This document shows, one piece after another, positions 48,154 to 60,140 of a stretch of DNA of 64,000 nt. The stretch spans positions 41,205,944 to 41,269,943 of the forward strand of contig CM070572.1 of NCBI GenBank assembly GCA_036346355.1, written 5' to 3'. The position numbers and the translations under genes were made by a program. Under the pieces are notes generated by a model. It ran no database searches. It had not been told where the DNA came from and saw only the letters and a list, made by a program, of their open reading frames with translations. How positions within the stretch are numbered: the stretch's first letter is position 1; each line of letters begins with the position of its first letter. Origin of the DNA: Rhipidocladum racemiflorum. Taxonomy: Eukaryota; Streptophyta; Magnoliopsida; Poales; Poaceae.

Positions 48154-49320
48154 ATGCCGAGGGGTAGAGGCCGTGGACGCCGTGGCCGTGGAGGCCAGGG
48201 GCGAGGCTCCCAGGGAGTTGAGGAGTCATTCTTTGAGGGTAGCGTTCGCTTAATGCTCGTGGGCCAGCTCAGAGGAGCTTCCAATGTGCGGTCGGGCGGG
48301 GTGCCCGCCGCCAATGAAGATTTAGTCCAGGCTCTGCAGAGGGAGATTCAGAGCTGCGCGCCAGCTAGCGGGCAGCCCTCTGTTGTGCCTCCCCCGCATG
48401 GCCCTCTGTTGCCCCGCCGCACCGGAGCCGAGGATGAGTCTCCGGGAGTGGATGTCCCTCCGTCTTGACACTTTCGATGGAGCAGCACGCCGATCCAGTC
48501 CGCAGATTGGCTGCGGTACATGGAGAGGCGCTTGAGGTCCTAGAGTTGACCTCGGTTCGGAGGACTCGCTTTGTGGCTTTTCACCAAGGGCCAAGGCGAT
48601 ATCTGGTGGGAGGGGTTCTCGCCGCTAGAACCCCGATCTGGGTTCACCACCGAGGACTTTGTGGCTCGCCTCCGAGCCAAGTTCCACCTGAGTCTTTCCT
48701 TGAGAGGATGGAGCTTACTCGACCACTCTTTCCCAGGGAAAGAGGTCGGTGGCGAGTATGAGAAGGAGTTCAACAGCGTGGTGCTTCAGACTACCGTGTG
48801 GCAAAACGATCGGAGAAAGCTAGGAGGTTCCGTAGGGGCCTCAACCAGAGTTCAGAGTTGTCATGGGGGCGACTGTCCTCGTGACTTCTCGCTCTGTGGT
48901 GGAGCAAGCGAAGGGCATGGAGCTCGAGTTGGAGCTCTCCTGACAAGCGTAACCCGGAGGTTCAGGGTTCCTGCGGCCCAGCGGGGCCGAAGAGGACCTT
49001 TGGTGGAGGAGGTGGGTCCTCTCAGCCCCACCTTCAAGAAGTTCAAGGGAGGACAGGCTCCTCCTCGTGGGCTAAGATGGGGTCGCCTACTGCCTTCTTC
49101 GCGAGCCATTGTTCGCCCTGTGCCCGGGCAGGCATGAAGTGCTTCAAGTGCGGTGGCGAGCACCGTGCTTCAGAGTGTGGTTGGACTGGAATTGCAACCA
49201 CTGCGTGGCAAGCCCGGCCATATGGGGCGAGTCTGCCGGATGAACCCCGGTAGCATCATCAAGTGGGAGACGGTGCCTTCTCCTCCCACTCCGGCCAGCG
49301 TCTTCTAGAGGATCGGTGCA
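48154..49320 (+). pseudogene. Gypsy gag, frame-broken
   Basis: It starts MPRGRGRGRRGRGGQGRGSQ, a basic N-terminus often seen in this group. The capsid part is spread over at least three frames (GFTTEDFVARLRAKFHLSLS; then SFPGKEVGGEYEKEFNSVV). Near 49140-49250 are two zinc knuckles: CFKCGGEHRASEC (C-x2-C-x3-H-x4-C) and, after a one-base shift, CNHC...KPGHMGRVC. Many breaks fall in short runs of the same base. Confidence 0.8.
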
Positions 49321-49329
49321 CATGATGGT

Positions 49330-50000
49330 CGCCTCTGTTTCTCAGCCACCCTTTGCGTGGCGCCACCGGTAGCGTCTTGGTGCCGCAGCCGTCTGCTCCT
49401 CCTCGCTTGCCTCCTCCGCCCCAACCTTGATGGGGCATCACCGAGTCGGGCTCATTCGTCGGCGCCACCAGAGTGTACGCTTTGCCGACCGCCGAGTCAC
49501 CGGCATCCAGAGGTGGTTTCGTGTACTCTGCTCGTGGATTCCGTTGATGCCTTTGTTCTATTTGATTCCTGAGCATCCTATTCTTTTGTGTCGTCGGAGT
49601 TTGCTAGTAGAGCTAAGTTGGGAGTTCAGCGGATTTCTCGAGTCCGTGTTAGTCGATTCTCCGGGGTTTGATTGCTAGTTCTTTGGTTTGCCCTGGTTGC
49701 ACCATTGCCATTGATGATGAGGTTTTCTTTGCCAATCTCATGGTGATCCAATGGCTCCTTTTGATGTCATTTTGGGCATGGACTGGCTGCATCGATGCAC
49801 TGCTAAGATCTGTTGTTTCGGAAGACAGCTTGCCTTGCAGCCCTGGCCCGGGAAGAGTTGACCTTTCAGGGTGGTATACCCTCCAGCCCGTCTTTGCTTT
49901 GACTAGTTTGTTTTCTGGTCGGCGTTTGAGGTCATTGGGTTTCCTCATGACTTTGTCTCGAGAAACCATCTTCCTCGATTCCCATTGAGGAGATTTCTGT
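49330..50000 (+). pseudogene. Gypsy protease region
   Basis: The segment encodes LVDSVDAFVLFDS followed by a stop where the active site would continue as GAS, then in other frames VSSEFASR-like residues and PFDVILGMDWL, the end of the retropepsin-like domain. The changed active-site codon (TGA after GATTCC) inactivates it as written. Confidence 0.75.
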
Positions 50001-50001
50001 A

Positions 50002-50690
50002 GTGAAGGAGTTCGTTGATGTGTTCCCCGACGAGTTGCCTGGTCTACCTCCTGTGAGGAATGTGGAGTTTCGTATTGATCTTGCTCCGGGCACTCGACCT
50101 ATTTCTATCACTCCATACCGCTTGGCTCGACCTTTTCAAGACGAGTTGAAGAAGCGATTGGAGGATCATTGGCCAAAGGCTTCATTCGGCGTAGCGTATC
50201 GCCATGGGGAGCACCCGTCCTCTTCGTCTCGAAGAAGGATGGAAGTTGGCGTATGTGCATTGATTATCGTGCTCTTAACCAAGTGACAGTCAAAAACAAG
50301 TATCCTTTGCCTCGCATCGAGGATCTGTTTGACCAACTGAAGGGAGCAAAGGTGTTCTCCAAGATTGATCTTCAGTCGGGGTATAATCAGATCCGTGTGA
50401 GGGAGCAGGACATTGAGAAGACTGCTTTCTCCACTAGGTATGGGCATTATGAATTTAAAGTTATGTCTTTTGGACTAACTAATGCTCCTGCTGTCTTTAT
50501 GGAGGCGATGAACAATATGCTACACAAGTACCTTGATGAGTTTGTGGTAGTGTTCATCGATGACATTCTCGATTTACTCTAAATCGGAAGAGGAGCATGA
50601 GCGACACTTGAGGCTTGTGCTTTGAGTACCCTGAGGAGAATCAATTCTTTGCTAAGCTGAAAAAGTGCGAGTTACGGATTTCGTAGTGGG
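50002..50690 (+). pseudogene. Gypsy reverse transcriptase
   Basis: Frames encode VFPDELPGLPPVRNVEFRID, then after a shift FIRRSVSPWGAPVLFVSKKD, DYRALNQVTVKNKYPLPRIE, FSKIDLQSGYNQIRVRE and FVVVFIDDIL, the F-x-DD catalytic motif of Ty3/gypsy. The two frames meet near 50168. A base change in ATTCTCGATTTACTC truncates the reading right after FIDDIL. Confidence 0.9.
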
Positions 50691-51420
50691 TTTTCTTGGC
50701 CACATCATCAATCCAGAGGGCATATCTCAGAGATCCTAGCAAAGTCTCAAAGAGCTTTTGGATTGGAAGAGGCCTTCCAATGTCAAAGAGGTGCGTAGCT
50801 TCCTTGGGTTGGCTGGCTACTATCGGCGTTTTGTGCAGGATTTCTCTATCATTGCCAAGCCACTTTCACGGTGACTCACAAAGGGATGAAGTTCCAGTGG
50901 ATCGGCAGAGTGTGAGCACGGCTTCCGCACTTTGAAGGAGAAGTTAGTGGCTGCTCTGTTCTTACCCTTCCCGAACCAGGGAAGCGCTTCACTGTTTATT
51001 CGATGCTTCTCGGTTGGGACTTGGTTGTGTGCTCATGCAAAATGGCAAGGTGATTGCTTATGCTTCGAGGCAGCTGAAAAAGCATGAGCAGAACTATCCC
51101 ACCCATGATCTTGAGCTAGCCGCCGTGGTGTTTGCATTGAAGATATGGAGGCATTATTTGTACTGGCGAGTCTTGTGATATTTTTATCGATCACAAGAGC
51201 CTCAAGTACATCTTTACTCAGAAAGATTTGAACTTGAGGCGGAGGAGGTGGCTAGAATTGATAAAGGATTATGACCTCACTATCCAAGTATCATCCGGGA
51301 AGGCAAATGTGGTGGCCGACGCTCGATCGCAAGACAATGCCCCTGTTGTTGATTGTCTTGTTGCTGATTTTGAGCATTTGGGAGTCTCCCTCGCTTTATG
51401 GGACCGTGCAAGCTGAAACT
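50691..51420 (+). pseudogene. Gypsy RNase H region
   Basis: The segment encodes VKEVRSFLGLAGYYRRFVQD in one frame and later pieces DIFIDHKSLKYIFTQKDLNL and RRWLELIKDYDLTIQ, ending with KANVVADA. These are the connection and RNase H parts of gypsy pol. Several indels separate the pieces. Confidence 0.8.
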
Positions 51421-52560
51421 CAATTGATTCTTGAGTCGGCGATTCCCGAGCGTGCAAAGGGAGGCACAAAGAAGATGATCGTTTGCTCCAGCAGTGAGGA
51501 AACGCTGGAGGATGGCAAGTCGGGAGACTTTACCGTTGATGATGCGGGAGTTTTGAGGTTTCAGGGCCGTCAGGCGTGCCCCGAAATCTCAAGTGAAAGA
51601 AGACATTCGAGAGAAGCTCATCGCACCCCGTACACGGTCCATCCTGGAGAGACCAAGATGTACAGGGACTTGAAGAAGAATTTCTGGTGGAAAAGGATGA
51701 GAGTGGATATTGCCAAGTATGTGGCGTCTTGTGGGATTTGCCAGAAGATCAAAGCTGAGCATAAGCGTCCGCTGGCCTGTTGCAGCCCTTGGAGGTTCTG
51801 TGTGGCCATGGGATGACATCTCCATGGATTTCGTGGTTGGTCTACCTCGTTCTCCACGAGGAAGGATGCTGTTTGGGTTGTGGTGGACCGTCTCGGCAAG
51901 TCTGCGCATTTCATTCCCATCCGCACGACCAATTCAATGAGCGAGTTGGCTCCCATCTATGTGCGGGAGATTGTGAGATTGCATGGTGTACCCAAGACCA
52001 TTATCTCTCGATCGGGATGCGAAGTTCGTCTCCAAGTTCGGGAGAGTTTGCAGAGTGCTTTAGGTACGCGGCTTTGCCTTAGTACCGCTTTTCACCCTCA
52101 GACAGATGGGCGATCTGAGCGTACCATCCAAACTTTGGAGGACATGCTCAGGGCCTGTGTGATGGCTTGGAAGGGTAGCTGGGAAGACCATTTGCCCCTT
52201 GCGAGTTTGCTTACAATAACAGCTACCATTCCAAAGATCCGGCCGCTCCTTATGAGGTCTTGTATGGTCGGAAGTGCAGATCGCCACTTTGTTGGGATGT
52301 CGTGGGCGAGAGAGCTATTCTTGGACCGGATTGGGTTCAGCAGATCGTTGATCGCGTGTCGGAGGTTCGGCAAAACCTTCTCGCAGCCTGAAGCGAGCAT
52401 GTAAGAGCTATGCCGATGTGGCGGCGAGACTTGGAGTTTGAGGTGGGTGATAGCGTACTCTTGCGAGTATCTCCCACCAAGGGTGTGGTGCGTTTTGGCA
52501 CCAAAGGAAAGCTCACCCAAGGTATGTTGGGCCTTTTCCTATCCTCGCCCGAGTTGGCAG
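51421..52560 (+). pseudogene. Gypsy integrase
   Basis: The zinc-binding part is EAHRTPYTVHPGETKMYRDL then VASCGICQKIKAEHKRP (HHCC). The core shows WDDISMDFVVGLPRS, DRLGKSAHFIPIRTTNSM and STAFHPQTDGRSERTIQTLE, including the acidic catalytic residues of the first and third motifs. Frames change several times between 51780 and 52420. Confidence 0.88.
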
Positions 52561-52561
52561 G

Positions 52562-52868
52562 TTGGCCTATCGCATAGAGCTACCTGAATCCATGCACGGT
52601 GTGCATGATGTGTTCCATGTCTCGATGTTGAGGAAATACTTGCACGATCCAGAGTTGGTGGTTCCATTGGAACCATTAGTGCTTGAGCAGACCTCACCTT
52701 CGAGTCCCGTCCCCGTGGAAATTCTCGGGACTTCAGAGCGAGTGATGAAGAACAGGGCGCTTAAGTTTGTCAAGGTCCTGTGGTCACATCGCATCGAGAG
52801 AGAAGCGACTTGGGAGCTGGAATCTCGCATGCGCGAAGTATCCCGAGCTGTTCGCCTCGGTATGTGAT
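52562..52868 (+). pseudogene. Gypsy integrase C-terminus with chromodomain-like end
   Basis: The frame encodes LPESMHGVHDVFHVSMLRKY and ends VPVEILGTSERVMKNRALKF, VKVLWSHRIEREATWELESR. The last stretch has the V-K-V-x-W...E-A-T-W-E pattern of the chromodomain-like tail in Tekay/Del chromoviruses. Confidence 0.8.
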
Positions 52869-52939
52869 GTGAAAATTCGACCTTTTGGTTTCTGGCTGGG
52901 TTTCGTGTTGGTGCGTTTAGATTCGAGGTCGAATCCTGT

Positions 52940-52950
52940 TGAAGGAAGAA
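52940..52950 (+). other. Polypurine tract of the gypsy element
   Basis: GAAGGAAGAA directly precedes the 3' LTR start TGTGACACC, where plus-strand DNA synthesis is primed. Confidence 0.75.
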
Positions 52951-55147
52951 TGTGACACCTCAGTGTCGTAACCTTATTATTGAGCATGATAAGGTTAAAT
53001 ACAGTATGAGATGTGGAATTAAGGTTAAAATCATAAGAATCGGAGGTTAATAGCTTTTCCGGCCGTTTAGGGCCGTTTGGGTTTTGGGCCTTCCTGAGGA
53101 GTTTTGGGCCTTGGTGGGCTTTGGTGGGATGGATTAGGACTCCGTAACGGACTAGGATTGGGTTGAGGGCTGGTAAAGGGGCTTCCCCAGCCCCTTGCGC
53201 CCCACCTCCCCTTATTGCGCCCCACCTCCCTCTTGCGCCTCTCTCCTCCCTCCCCTCCCTAAGCCCTAGCCACCCCCAAACCGTGCGCATCCCTTCTTTT
53301 CCTCCACCTCCACACCACCTCCCTCCACCCCTTGCTGCCCTAGGGTGGCCTCCCCCACCCTGCACCTTGTGGAGTCATCCCGTGGAGCGAGGAGCGAGGA
53401 GCAAGGAGCGAGGAGCGAGTAACGTGGAGCGAGGAGCGATTCGCGAGGAGATTCATTGGAGTTTTGTGCATCGGGCAAAGGTATGATCTTGGGGATCCTT
53501 GGGGATGATCTAGGTACTGTTATTAGGTGTTTATCAAGTTTTTAGATCAATTGGAGGCGCTGGTTTGAAGTAATTTGGGTTAGATCTAAACTTGTCCACG
53601 TTTCTGTTTTCGGGCAGATTGAGCAGTCGAACTAGGGTTCGAGTTTCCGTCGATTTAGAGTTCGAATCTGACTGTACGGACTTCTAGGAAGTTGTGGATA
53701 ATTTAATTATCTTTCCGTGGACGTAAAGCACGTTAAAATCCGATCAGCCGTTTGAAAGTTATGGCTGTTTTACCGAGCGTGTTAAAATCTGTGACGTAAT
53801 TGGAACAGATCTCGGTAATCTGTAGATTAAACAATTTTAGAGTCCGAATCAGTCTTTCCCTATAACTAGAAAAAGTTGGGAAATTTCCTAAGCTTCGCGA
53901 CGGTGTACTCGTTTATTCGATTTGGAGTCCCAGAACTCAAGTTATGCTTTTTGCAAGGTTGCTGTCCCGCCGACAGAACCTCTGTTTTTAGGTTTTGCGA
54001 GTAGTTGGCAATGTCGGGTTAGATGGGGGCGTGTGTACTGTTTTGAGGTTATGATTGTGAGTGTGTGATGCCTATGTGCAGGTGGTGTGACCCCGGGAGT
54101 TCCCTCTTCTTCCCGCCAATCCGTTGCACGTGGTTGAGGCAAGTGTGTTGTGATGGATAGCAAGTTGTAGGTTGCATGTTGAAATTAGATGGAATTGCCT
54201 ACATGATATATGTCCACTTGCCATGTTTTAATGATTGATATGATATGATGAGCATGTTTAACATATTATGATGCCATGTGTTAATATGTGAATTGAATAT
54301 GATATTTGGCATGGTTGCATGCATGTCATGAGATAGGGCGAGGCGGTGAGAAAGTCTTAACTAGTCCGGCAAGGTCGGTGAGAAAGTTATGACTAGTCCG
54401 AACGCCATTGAGTAAGTCCTATGTCGTGATTCCATCCACGTGGTGTTTGGAAGCGAGTAGGCACCCTCCATCTTCGGGATGGAAGGGAGGAAAGGGTGCA
54501 CACCGACGGGTGTGTACTTCCCATACCGGTATGAGGTTCCAGAGGGTCAGGAGCAATGCATTACATCGCATACAAATTGATGATGATATTGATAAGTATT
54601 CATGAATGAGATGTTATACATGATGAAAGATGTTATTGACTTGTTGTTATGCTTGTTGTCCATTGCAGTATGCTTGCTGAGTTTTCGAACTCACCCTTGT
54701 GTTTTCTTGTTGTTTTAGGTACCATGAGAACGGCATGCGGGAAAGGGGACTAGTCACACGCTCACACGTTGCTTCACCTTAATGTTTCCCCAAGTCAATT
54801 CATTTAGTTGGATAATAAATTGCGTGTGATGGCCTTTAAATTAAGTCTTAGCTTGGTTAATGAGAGTTCTATTGTTTGTTTGACACTTGGAACCTTAAGA
54901 GCTTAATGTTAGTCTCTTATTGTCGTTAAGACTTTATTTATTGCTGTTTTAGATGGTTCTCTTATTGCCATATAATGCTTTATTGTTGCTGTTCCTTAAA
55001 TTCATGATAAAACAAAGGAGGTGCTGCCGAAATCTCGGTTTTTTAGCCTATGCACCTTTGCTGGAATTTTATGTTAAATGTGGTATTTAGCTGTTGTTTA
55101 GCTTGTGTTTGGTAGCAGTCGGGCATATTAAATGCCGGGGTGTTACA
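52951..55147 (+). repeat. 3' LTR of the gypsy element
   Basis: It matches the 5' LTR over its full length. Visible differences are mostly one- or two-base losses in short C, G, T or A runs (for example five C become four, GGGTGTTT becomes GGTGTTT); true substitutions are very few (such as GGGGAATAG against GGGGACTAG). Confidence 0.95.
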
Positions 55148-58100
55148 GGAAAAAGTCCTAAAGCCAAGATCAGATGCCCATGTCCCAAATGTGTCAATAA
55201 GTGGTTATTGCCACGGGATGAAGTATATAATCATTTAGTGTGTGATGGAATGCTACTTGGATATACTATTTGGGGTTGTCATGGTGAAACTGCAGCGTAT
55301 ATCTCCGCAAACAAAGATTCACAGTCACATTCTCGGATAATAAACAGTAATATGCGCCAGCTAGTACATGATGCTATTGGCAACCCAGACAATGGACCTC
55401 CAATGGATGAGCCCGATGTGCAAAATTCTTCTAAAATTGGACCAGATTCTGAAACCCAAGCTTTCTATGATTTAGTAAGGGATGCTGATGAACCTTTATG
55501 GGCAGGGTGTGAGCTATCAAAACTTTCATTTCTTGTACTTTTGTTTCACATCAAATCCATTAATAAGTGGAGCAATAAATCTTTAAATGATTTTCTAGTA
55601 ATTCTGCAACAAGCAATTCCAAATGGTAAGAACATACCAAGTACATTTGCAGAGGCTAGGAAGATAATTGGAAAGCTTGGGCTTAATTACGAGAAAATTC
55701 ATGTGTGTCCAAATAATTGTCAGCTTTATCGGAAAGACAAGGCGCATGATGACTTCTGTTCAACATGTGGAACTTCAAGGTGGAGAAACAAAGCCGATAA
55801 AACTACTTTAACCAAGAAGGAAAGAAAGAAGGCAACACCAATGAAGGTGTTACGGTATTTTCCAATTAAACCAAGGCTTAAGCGGTTCTTTATGAACAAA
55901 GAATTAGCTACAACATTAAGATGGCATGATGAGGGACGTACAAAGGATGGGGCATTGCGTCATCCAGCTGATTCAGAGGCTTGGAAGGCCATTGATTCAA
56001 GGTATCCAGACTTTGCATCAGATTCACGGAACATTAGATTCGGACTTGCTAGTGATGGGTTCAATCCATTTGGGATGATGAGTTCGACTTATAGTTGCTG
56101 GCCTGTCGTCTTAGTTCCCTACAATCTTCCTCCGTGGTTATGCATGAAAGCTTCTTCTCTCATGCTAACTCTAATAATTCCTGGTCCATCTTACCCGGGA
56201 AAGTATTTCCATGTATTTATGAAGCCTGTTTATGAAGAACTAATTGAGTTATTTGAGGTTGGAACACCTACATATGATGCATCTCGAGATGAGATGTTTC
56301 AACTTCGTGTTGTTGTATTGTCTACTGTGAGTGACTACCCTGGGATTGGAATCTTTGCAGGATTTAGCGTTAATGGTCAGTATGCTTGTGTGAAATGTCA
56401 TGAAGAAACATGCTCTAAACGGTTGACACATGGGCACAAGTATTGTTTCATGGGACATCGTCGATTTCTACCTCCAAATCATGAGTTTCGATATGATAAT
56501 AATTCTTTTGATGGAACTGAAGAACATAGATCAGAGCCTATTGCATATTCTGAAACTTCAATTCTACAAAAGATAAAAGCAATTAATAATTTTGAAAAGT
56601 CAAAAACCTGGAAATGTGTTAGTGGCCTCTTTTCTCTGCCTTATTGGGACTTCAATTTACTCCGTCACAATCTTGATGTTATGCATATTGAGAAGAATGT
56701 TTGTGATAATATATATGGGACACTTTTAGGATTAGAGGGCAAGTCAAAGGACAATTTACAAGCACGACAAGACCTACAGGAAATGAATATTAGACCAGAG
56801 TTGCATCCGCAGAAAAGAGCAAATAATAAGTATTACTTACCTCCTGCTTCCTTTACCATGTCTAAAAGAGAGAAGCAACAATTTCAGAAAGTTCTTCATG
56901 ATATCAAGGTTCCAGATGGCTATTCTGAAACATTTCGAGATGTGTAAATGTTTCTCAAGGAGAATTTCAGGCCTTAAAAGTCATGATCGCCATATTCTAA
57001 TGCAACAACTTTTGCCTGTTGCTTTGCGAGGTGTACTTCCAGATAATGTTACATCTATCTTATTTGATCTATGTGGATATTTTAGAGAACTGAGTGCAAA
57101 AGTCCTCTACGTAGATGAGCTTGAGAAGTTGGAGAAGCGAATTAGAATCACATTATGTCATATGGAGATGATATTTCCGCCTGGATTTTTTACTATTATG
57201 GTGCATTTGGTTATTCATTTAGCAACCGAGGCAAAAATAGGTGGCCCCGTGTCTTACCGGTCTATGTACTTTGTGGAAAGGTATGTTTATCTTAAAAAGA
57301 TAGAGTTGCATTTTCCCATCTATTGCACTTCAAGACTGTTTAACAACATTTTTTCCTTTTGATTTATTTAGGTACCTGTGTGTGTTGAAGTCATATGTGC
57401 GTAATAAAGCTCATCCTGAGGGATCTATTGCTGAAGCATACTTAGCAGATGAGTGCATGACATTTTGTTCAAGATATCTTGAAGGTTTTGAGGCCAAGCA
57501 GAACCGGCCTTCGAGGAATGACGATGATAACGATGAGTCAGTTGGATATCCTGTTGTTGAACAAGTACTAACTCTATTTCCTCATATTGGAAAACCACTT
57601 GGCAAGCCCAGTAATTATGTTATAAGGGGTTTGGCTAAACTACAAGCACATAGATATGTGTTGTTTAATTGTTCAGATGTTAATGCGTACCTACGGTAAT
57701 ATCTCAAGCTCAAAGGCTAATTTAGTTATCCTTTTATTGACATGACAATTTATTATAAATTACTTTGCAGAGTGCATGCTGATGAGATCACTAGAACATA
57801 TCCACGACGCCATGTCAACCCAAAAATCATTGAGCGTAAGCAAAACGAGAAGTTCCATGAATGGTTTAGAGCTCATGTAAGTTCCATATTTTGCATCCTT
57901 GACATGTACTACTCAAGTCACCAACTAAATTAATTCTAACTATACAGATAATGCATTTGGAGAGGGAAAATGGCATCCAAAGTGTTGAAGAAGATATTAG
58001 ATGGCTAGCTCGTGGACCAGTTGAAGCAGCAAAACGATATCGTGCTTTCAACACCCGAGGCTTTCGTTTTAGGCCTAAACGTTTGGACAGAGTGACACAA

Positions 58101-58631
58101 AACAGTGGAGTAGTGCTAACAGCAAAAACATCTAGTTATGCTAGAGCAAGTGATGCAAGTCCGGTTTTAGGTGATGTGACTTACTATGGGAGAGTGATCG
58201 ATATTATTGAGCTGAACTACTCTGGAAAATTTTCAGTTTTTCTTTTCAAATGTGAATGGATTGATGTTATTTCTGGAAAAGGAATTAAAACAGACAAATA
58301 TGGCTACACGCTTGTCAACTTCTCTCATTTGATACACTCAGGATCAAATATTGAGCATGAGCCATTTATTTTTCCTAACCAGGCTGACCAAGTGTTTTAT
58401 GTGGAAGATCCAACTAACCTGTGGTGGTCTGTTGTAATGAAGATGAAACCAAGGGATATATATGACACGGGCAATGAGGAATGGACAGACGACATAGAAA
58501 CTGAGCCATTCCATGTTTCACACCTTAGGGAGATGTTCACCAATGCAAAGAATAATAAACACTGGGTCAGAACAGATGTTGAGGGAACAACAGTGGATGC
58601 TAATAATAATGATTTGAATGATGAAGCTTAG
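55148..58631 (+). pseudogene. TNP2-type CACTA transposase (main part) with DUF4218 and DUF4216 domains
   Basis: Continuing the exon at 45509, it encodes the rest of the transposase-associated domain (IRCPCPKCVNKWLLPRDEVY and GYTIWGCHGE), then the Transposase_21 region with ASDGFNPFGMMSSTYSCWPV and VVLSTVSDYPGIGIFAGFSV, and NLDVMHIEKNVCDNIYGTLL. Near 56935 small indels break the frame. The text then continues ISGLKSHDRHILMQQLLPVA and MEMIFPPGFFTIMVHLVIHL (DUF4218), an intron to 57372, YLCVLKSYVRNKAHPEGSIA, two more introns (57696-57770 and about 57877-57949), and DUF4216 from about 58090 (SPVLGDVTYYGRVIDIIELN) to the stop at 58629. The family cuts CACTA termini in the nucleus. With the gypsy insertion and the frame break it is inactive, but the other sequence is well preserved, so loss was recent. 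Confidence 0.9.
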
Positions 58632-59165
58632 TGGAGGGAAATACTTTCATGACTAATTTGGTTACTTAAAGGTATGTGCATTATTCACTAAAAAAATACA
58701 AGAAAATTTCATTTATGCCATCTCAACCCTTATACTTGAATTATTTTTGGTTGATAACATTGCCCCTGTAGTGTTTAATTTGATCTTATACTTTCTCCTG
58801 GATGATTTTATCAACTATATGAAACAATCTTATTCTTTACCTTTAACTCTCTTTTTCCAGATATGGCATATAATTAACTGTAAGGAGGATAAAAGCCAGA
58901 TCAAGATACTTCACTCTGCGAACCAATTCCTGTTGGAGTTTTTATTTTGTGTGCTATCTACTGCAATACAAATTCACAACGACTGAATTTCACTTTTCTT
59001 GACTACTATCTACATTACCAGAAATGAGTTAACACATTAATGATGTATGTGTCCTTTTGAAGTACCTAAGTAATGCACCTGAAGACTCACACTAACAAAG
59101 TACTATCTATATTCTATACACCAAGGCAAATAGGCGTAAGTCATCTTAGAGAGATGAAAGGAACT
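58632..59165. other. Downstream region of the TNP2 gene
   Basis: AT-rich sequence without a recognised gene, presumably 3' untranslated and spacer sequence of the CACTA element. Confidence 0.45.
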
Positions 59166-60140
59166 CACAAACCTTGATTTCTAGATCAGCAACAACGTAT
59201 TGCTTTAAGAGTTTATCACCAAATGCTTGAGAAACAGCAAGAACACCACCTACACGCCATGTTCCTACAAATTTTTCACAAACATGTCACTATTAAATAG
59301 CATGGACTGATATGTTTCTGATTCAAGACCCAATTAAAAAGCATAGTAACAATAATTAAGTAGACTGAGTGGACATCAAGATAGATACCAGGCCACATCA
59401 TTTAAACTTCCAGTTTGCTCTATACTCCGTCTCTCATCTGATTGACCAGGCTTGTGGTCTCTCGACATCACTATAGCTGCACCATCAATATGAAGAGTGT
59501 CATGATCTAAACTGGTTAAAAAAATGATACTGTAATCTTTCCAGAAGCAAACTACAACAATTTTGTGGTGCTCTGTTAACACAACCAACAAGATGATATA
59601 CTTAGAACAAAAAAAATGTTTTGATAAGCACAAATGAGAGGATAGCTACAATTCTGGTAATCACATTACTTGAACGAAAATACATGCTGTTCCATAAAAA
59701 ATAAAAAAGAACTAAACAACTGCAGATGAAGCTGAAAGGCTGCAGATTGAAATATACGACCCAAAAAGGTGAGCTTACCATCACCACCTCTACAGATGAC
59801 CGCCCTAGAATCCCCAATGCTTGCCACCAGAAGGCAATCACCTACAAGAATAGCTGTGGAAGCACTCGACCCTGCATCTCGATTATGGCTGGTATCAGCT
59901 TTCAGAAGTTCTAAACCCGTATGAGCGTAAGTTTCAAATCACAGGAGGATATCACAAGGATTTAAACTTCGAAGTCCAAGCACCATATTTGTTTCAAAGT
60001 TATAGCTAATGAAGGGACATGTAATACCAATAGCAGACTTGGTATCACTGAAGAACTTTGGGTGCTTGATTAAATTGCTGAAAATGTTTTGCTTGACAAA
60101 TTATGCTGCTAGAGCTCCACCATGGCCTGCAGAAATAATC
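59166..60140 (-). pseudogene. Protein phosphatase 2C (PP2C) fragment captured by the CACTA element
   Basis: Minus-strand exon-like pieces are about 60135-59900 (HGGALAA, stop, FVKQNIFSNLIKHPKFFSDT), 59905-59779 (DAGSSASTAILVGDCLLVAS then IGDSRAVICRGG), 59490-59390 (AIVMSRDHKPGQSDERRSIE) and 59265-59166 (GTWRVGGVLAVSQAFGDKLL then KQYVVADLEIK). They follow the order of a plant group PP2C: DGHGG, GSTA, VGDSRAV, DHKP, G-x-L-A-V-SRAFGD. The metal-binding acidic residues at the start and end of the domain are missing or interrupted, and a stop lies just after HGGALAA. Introns are kept, so a genomic copy was taken up. It is antisense to the TNP2 gene. Confidence 0.88.

Larger units (their letters stand above)
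45610..55147 (+). mobile_element. Complete Ty3/gypsy retrotransposon with 2.2-kb LTRs
   Basis: 5' LTR 45610-47829, 3' LTR 52951-55147, both TGTGACACC...GTGTTACA, and the 5-bp duplication GGAAA at 45605-45609 and 55148-55152. A primer site for initiator tRNA-Met follows the 5' LTR and a purine tract precedes the 3' LTR. Between them lie gag, protease, reverse transcriptase, RNase H, integrase and a C-terminal chromodomain-like segment in the Ty3/gypsy order. This order and the chromodomain-like end point to a chromovirus of Tekay/Del type. The LTRs are almost free of substitutions, so insertion was recent, but the coding part has many frame breaks. Confidence 0.95.
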
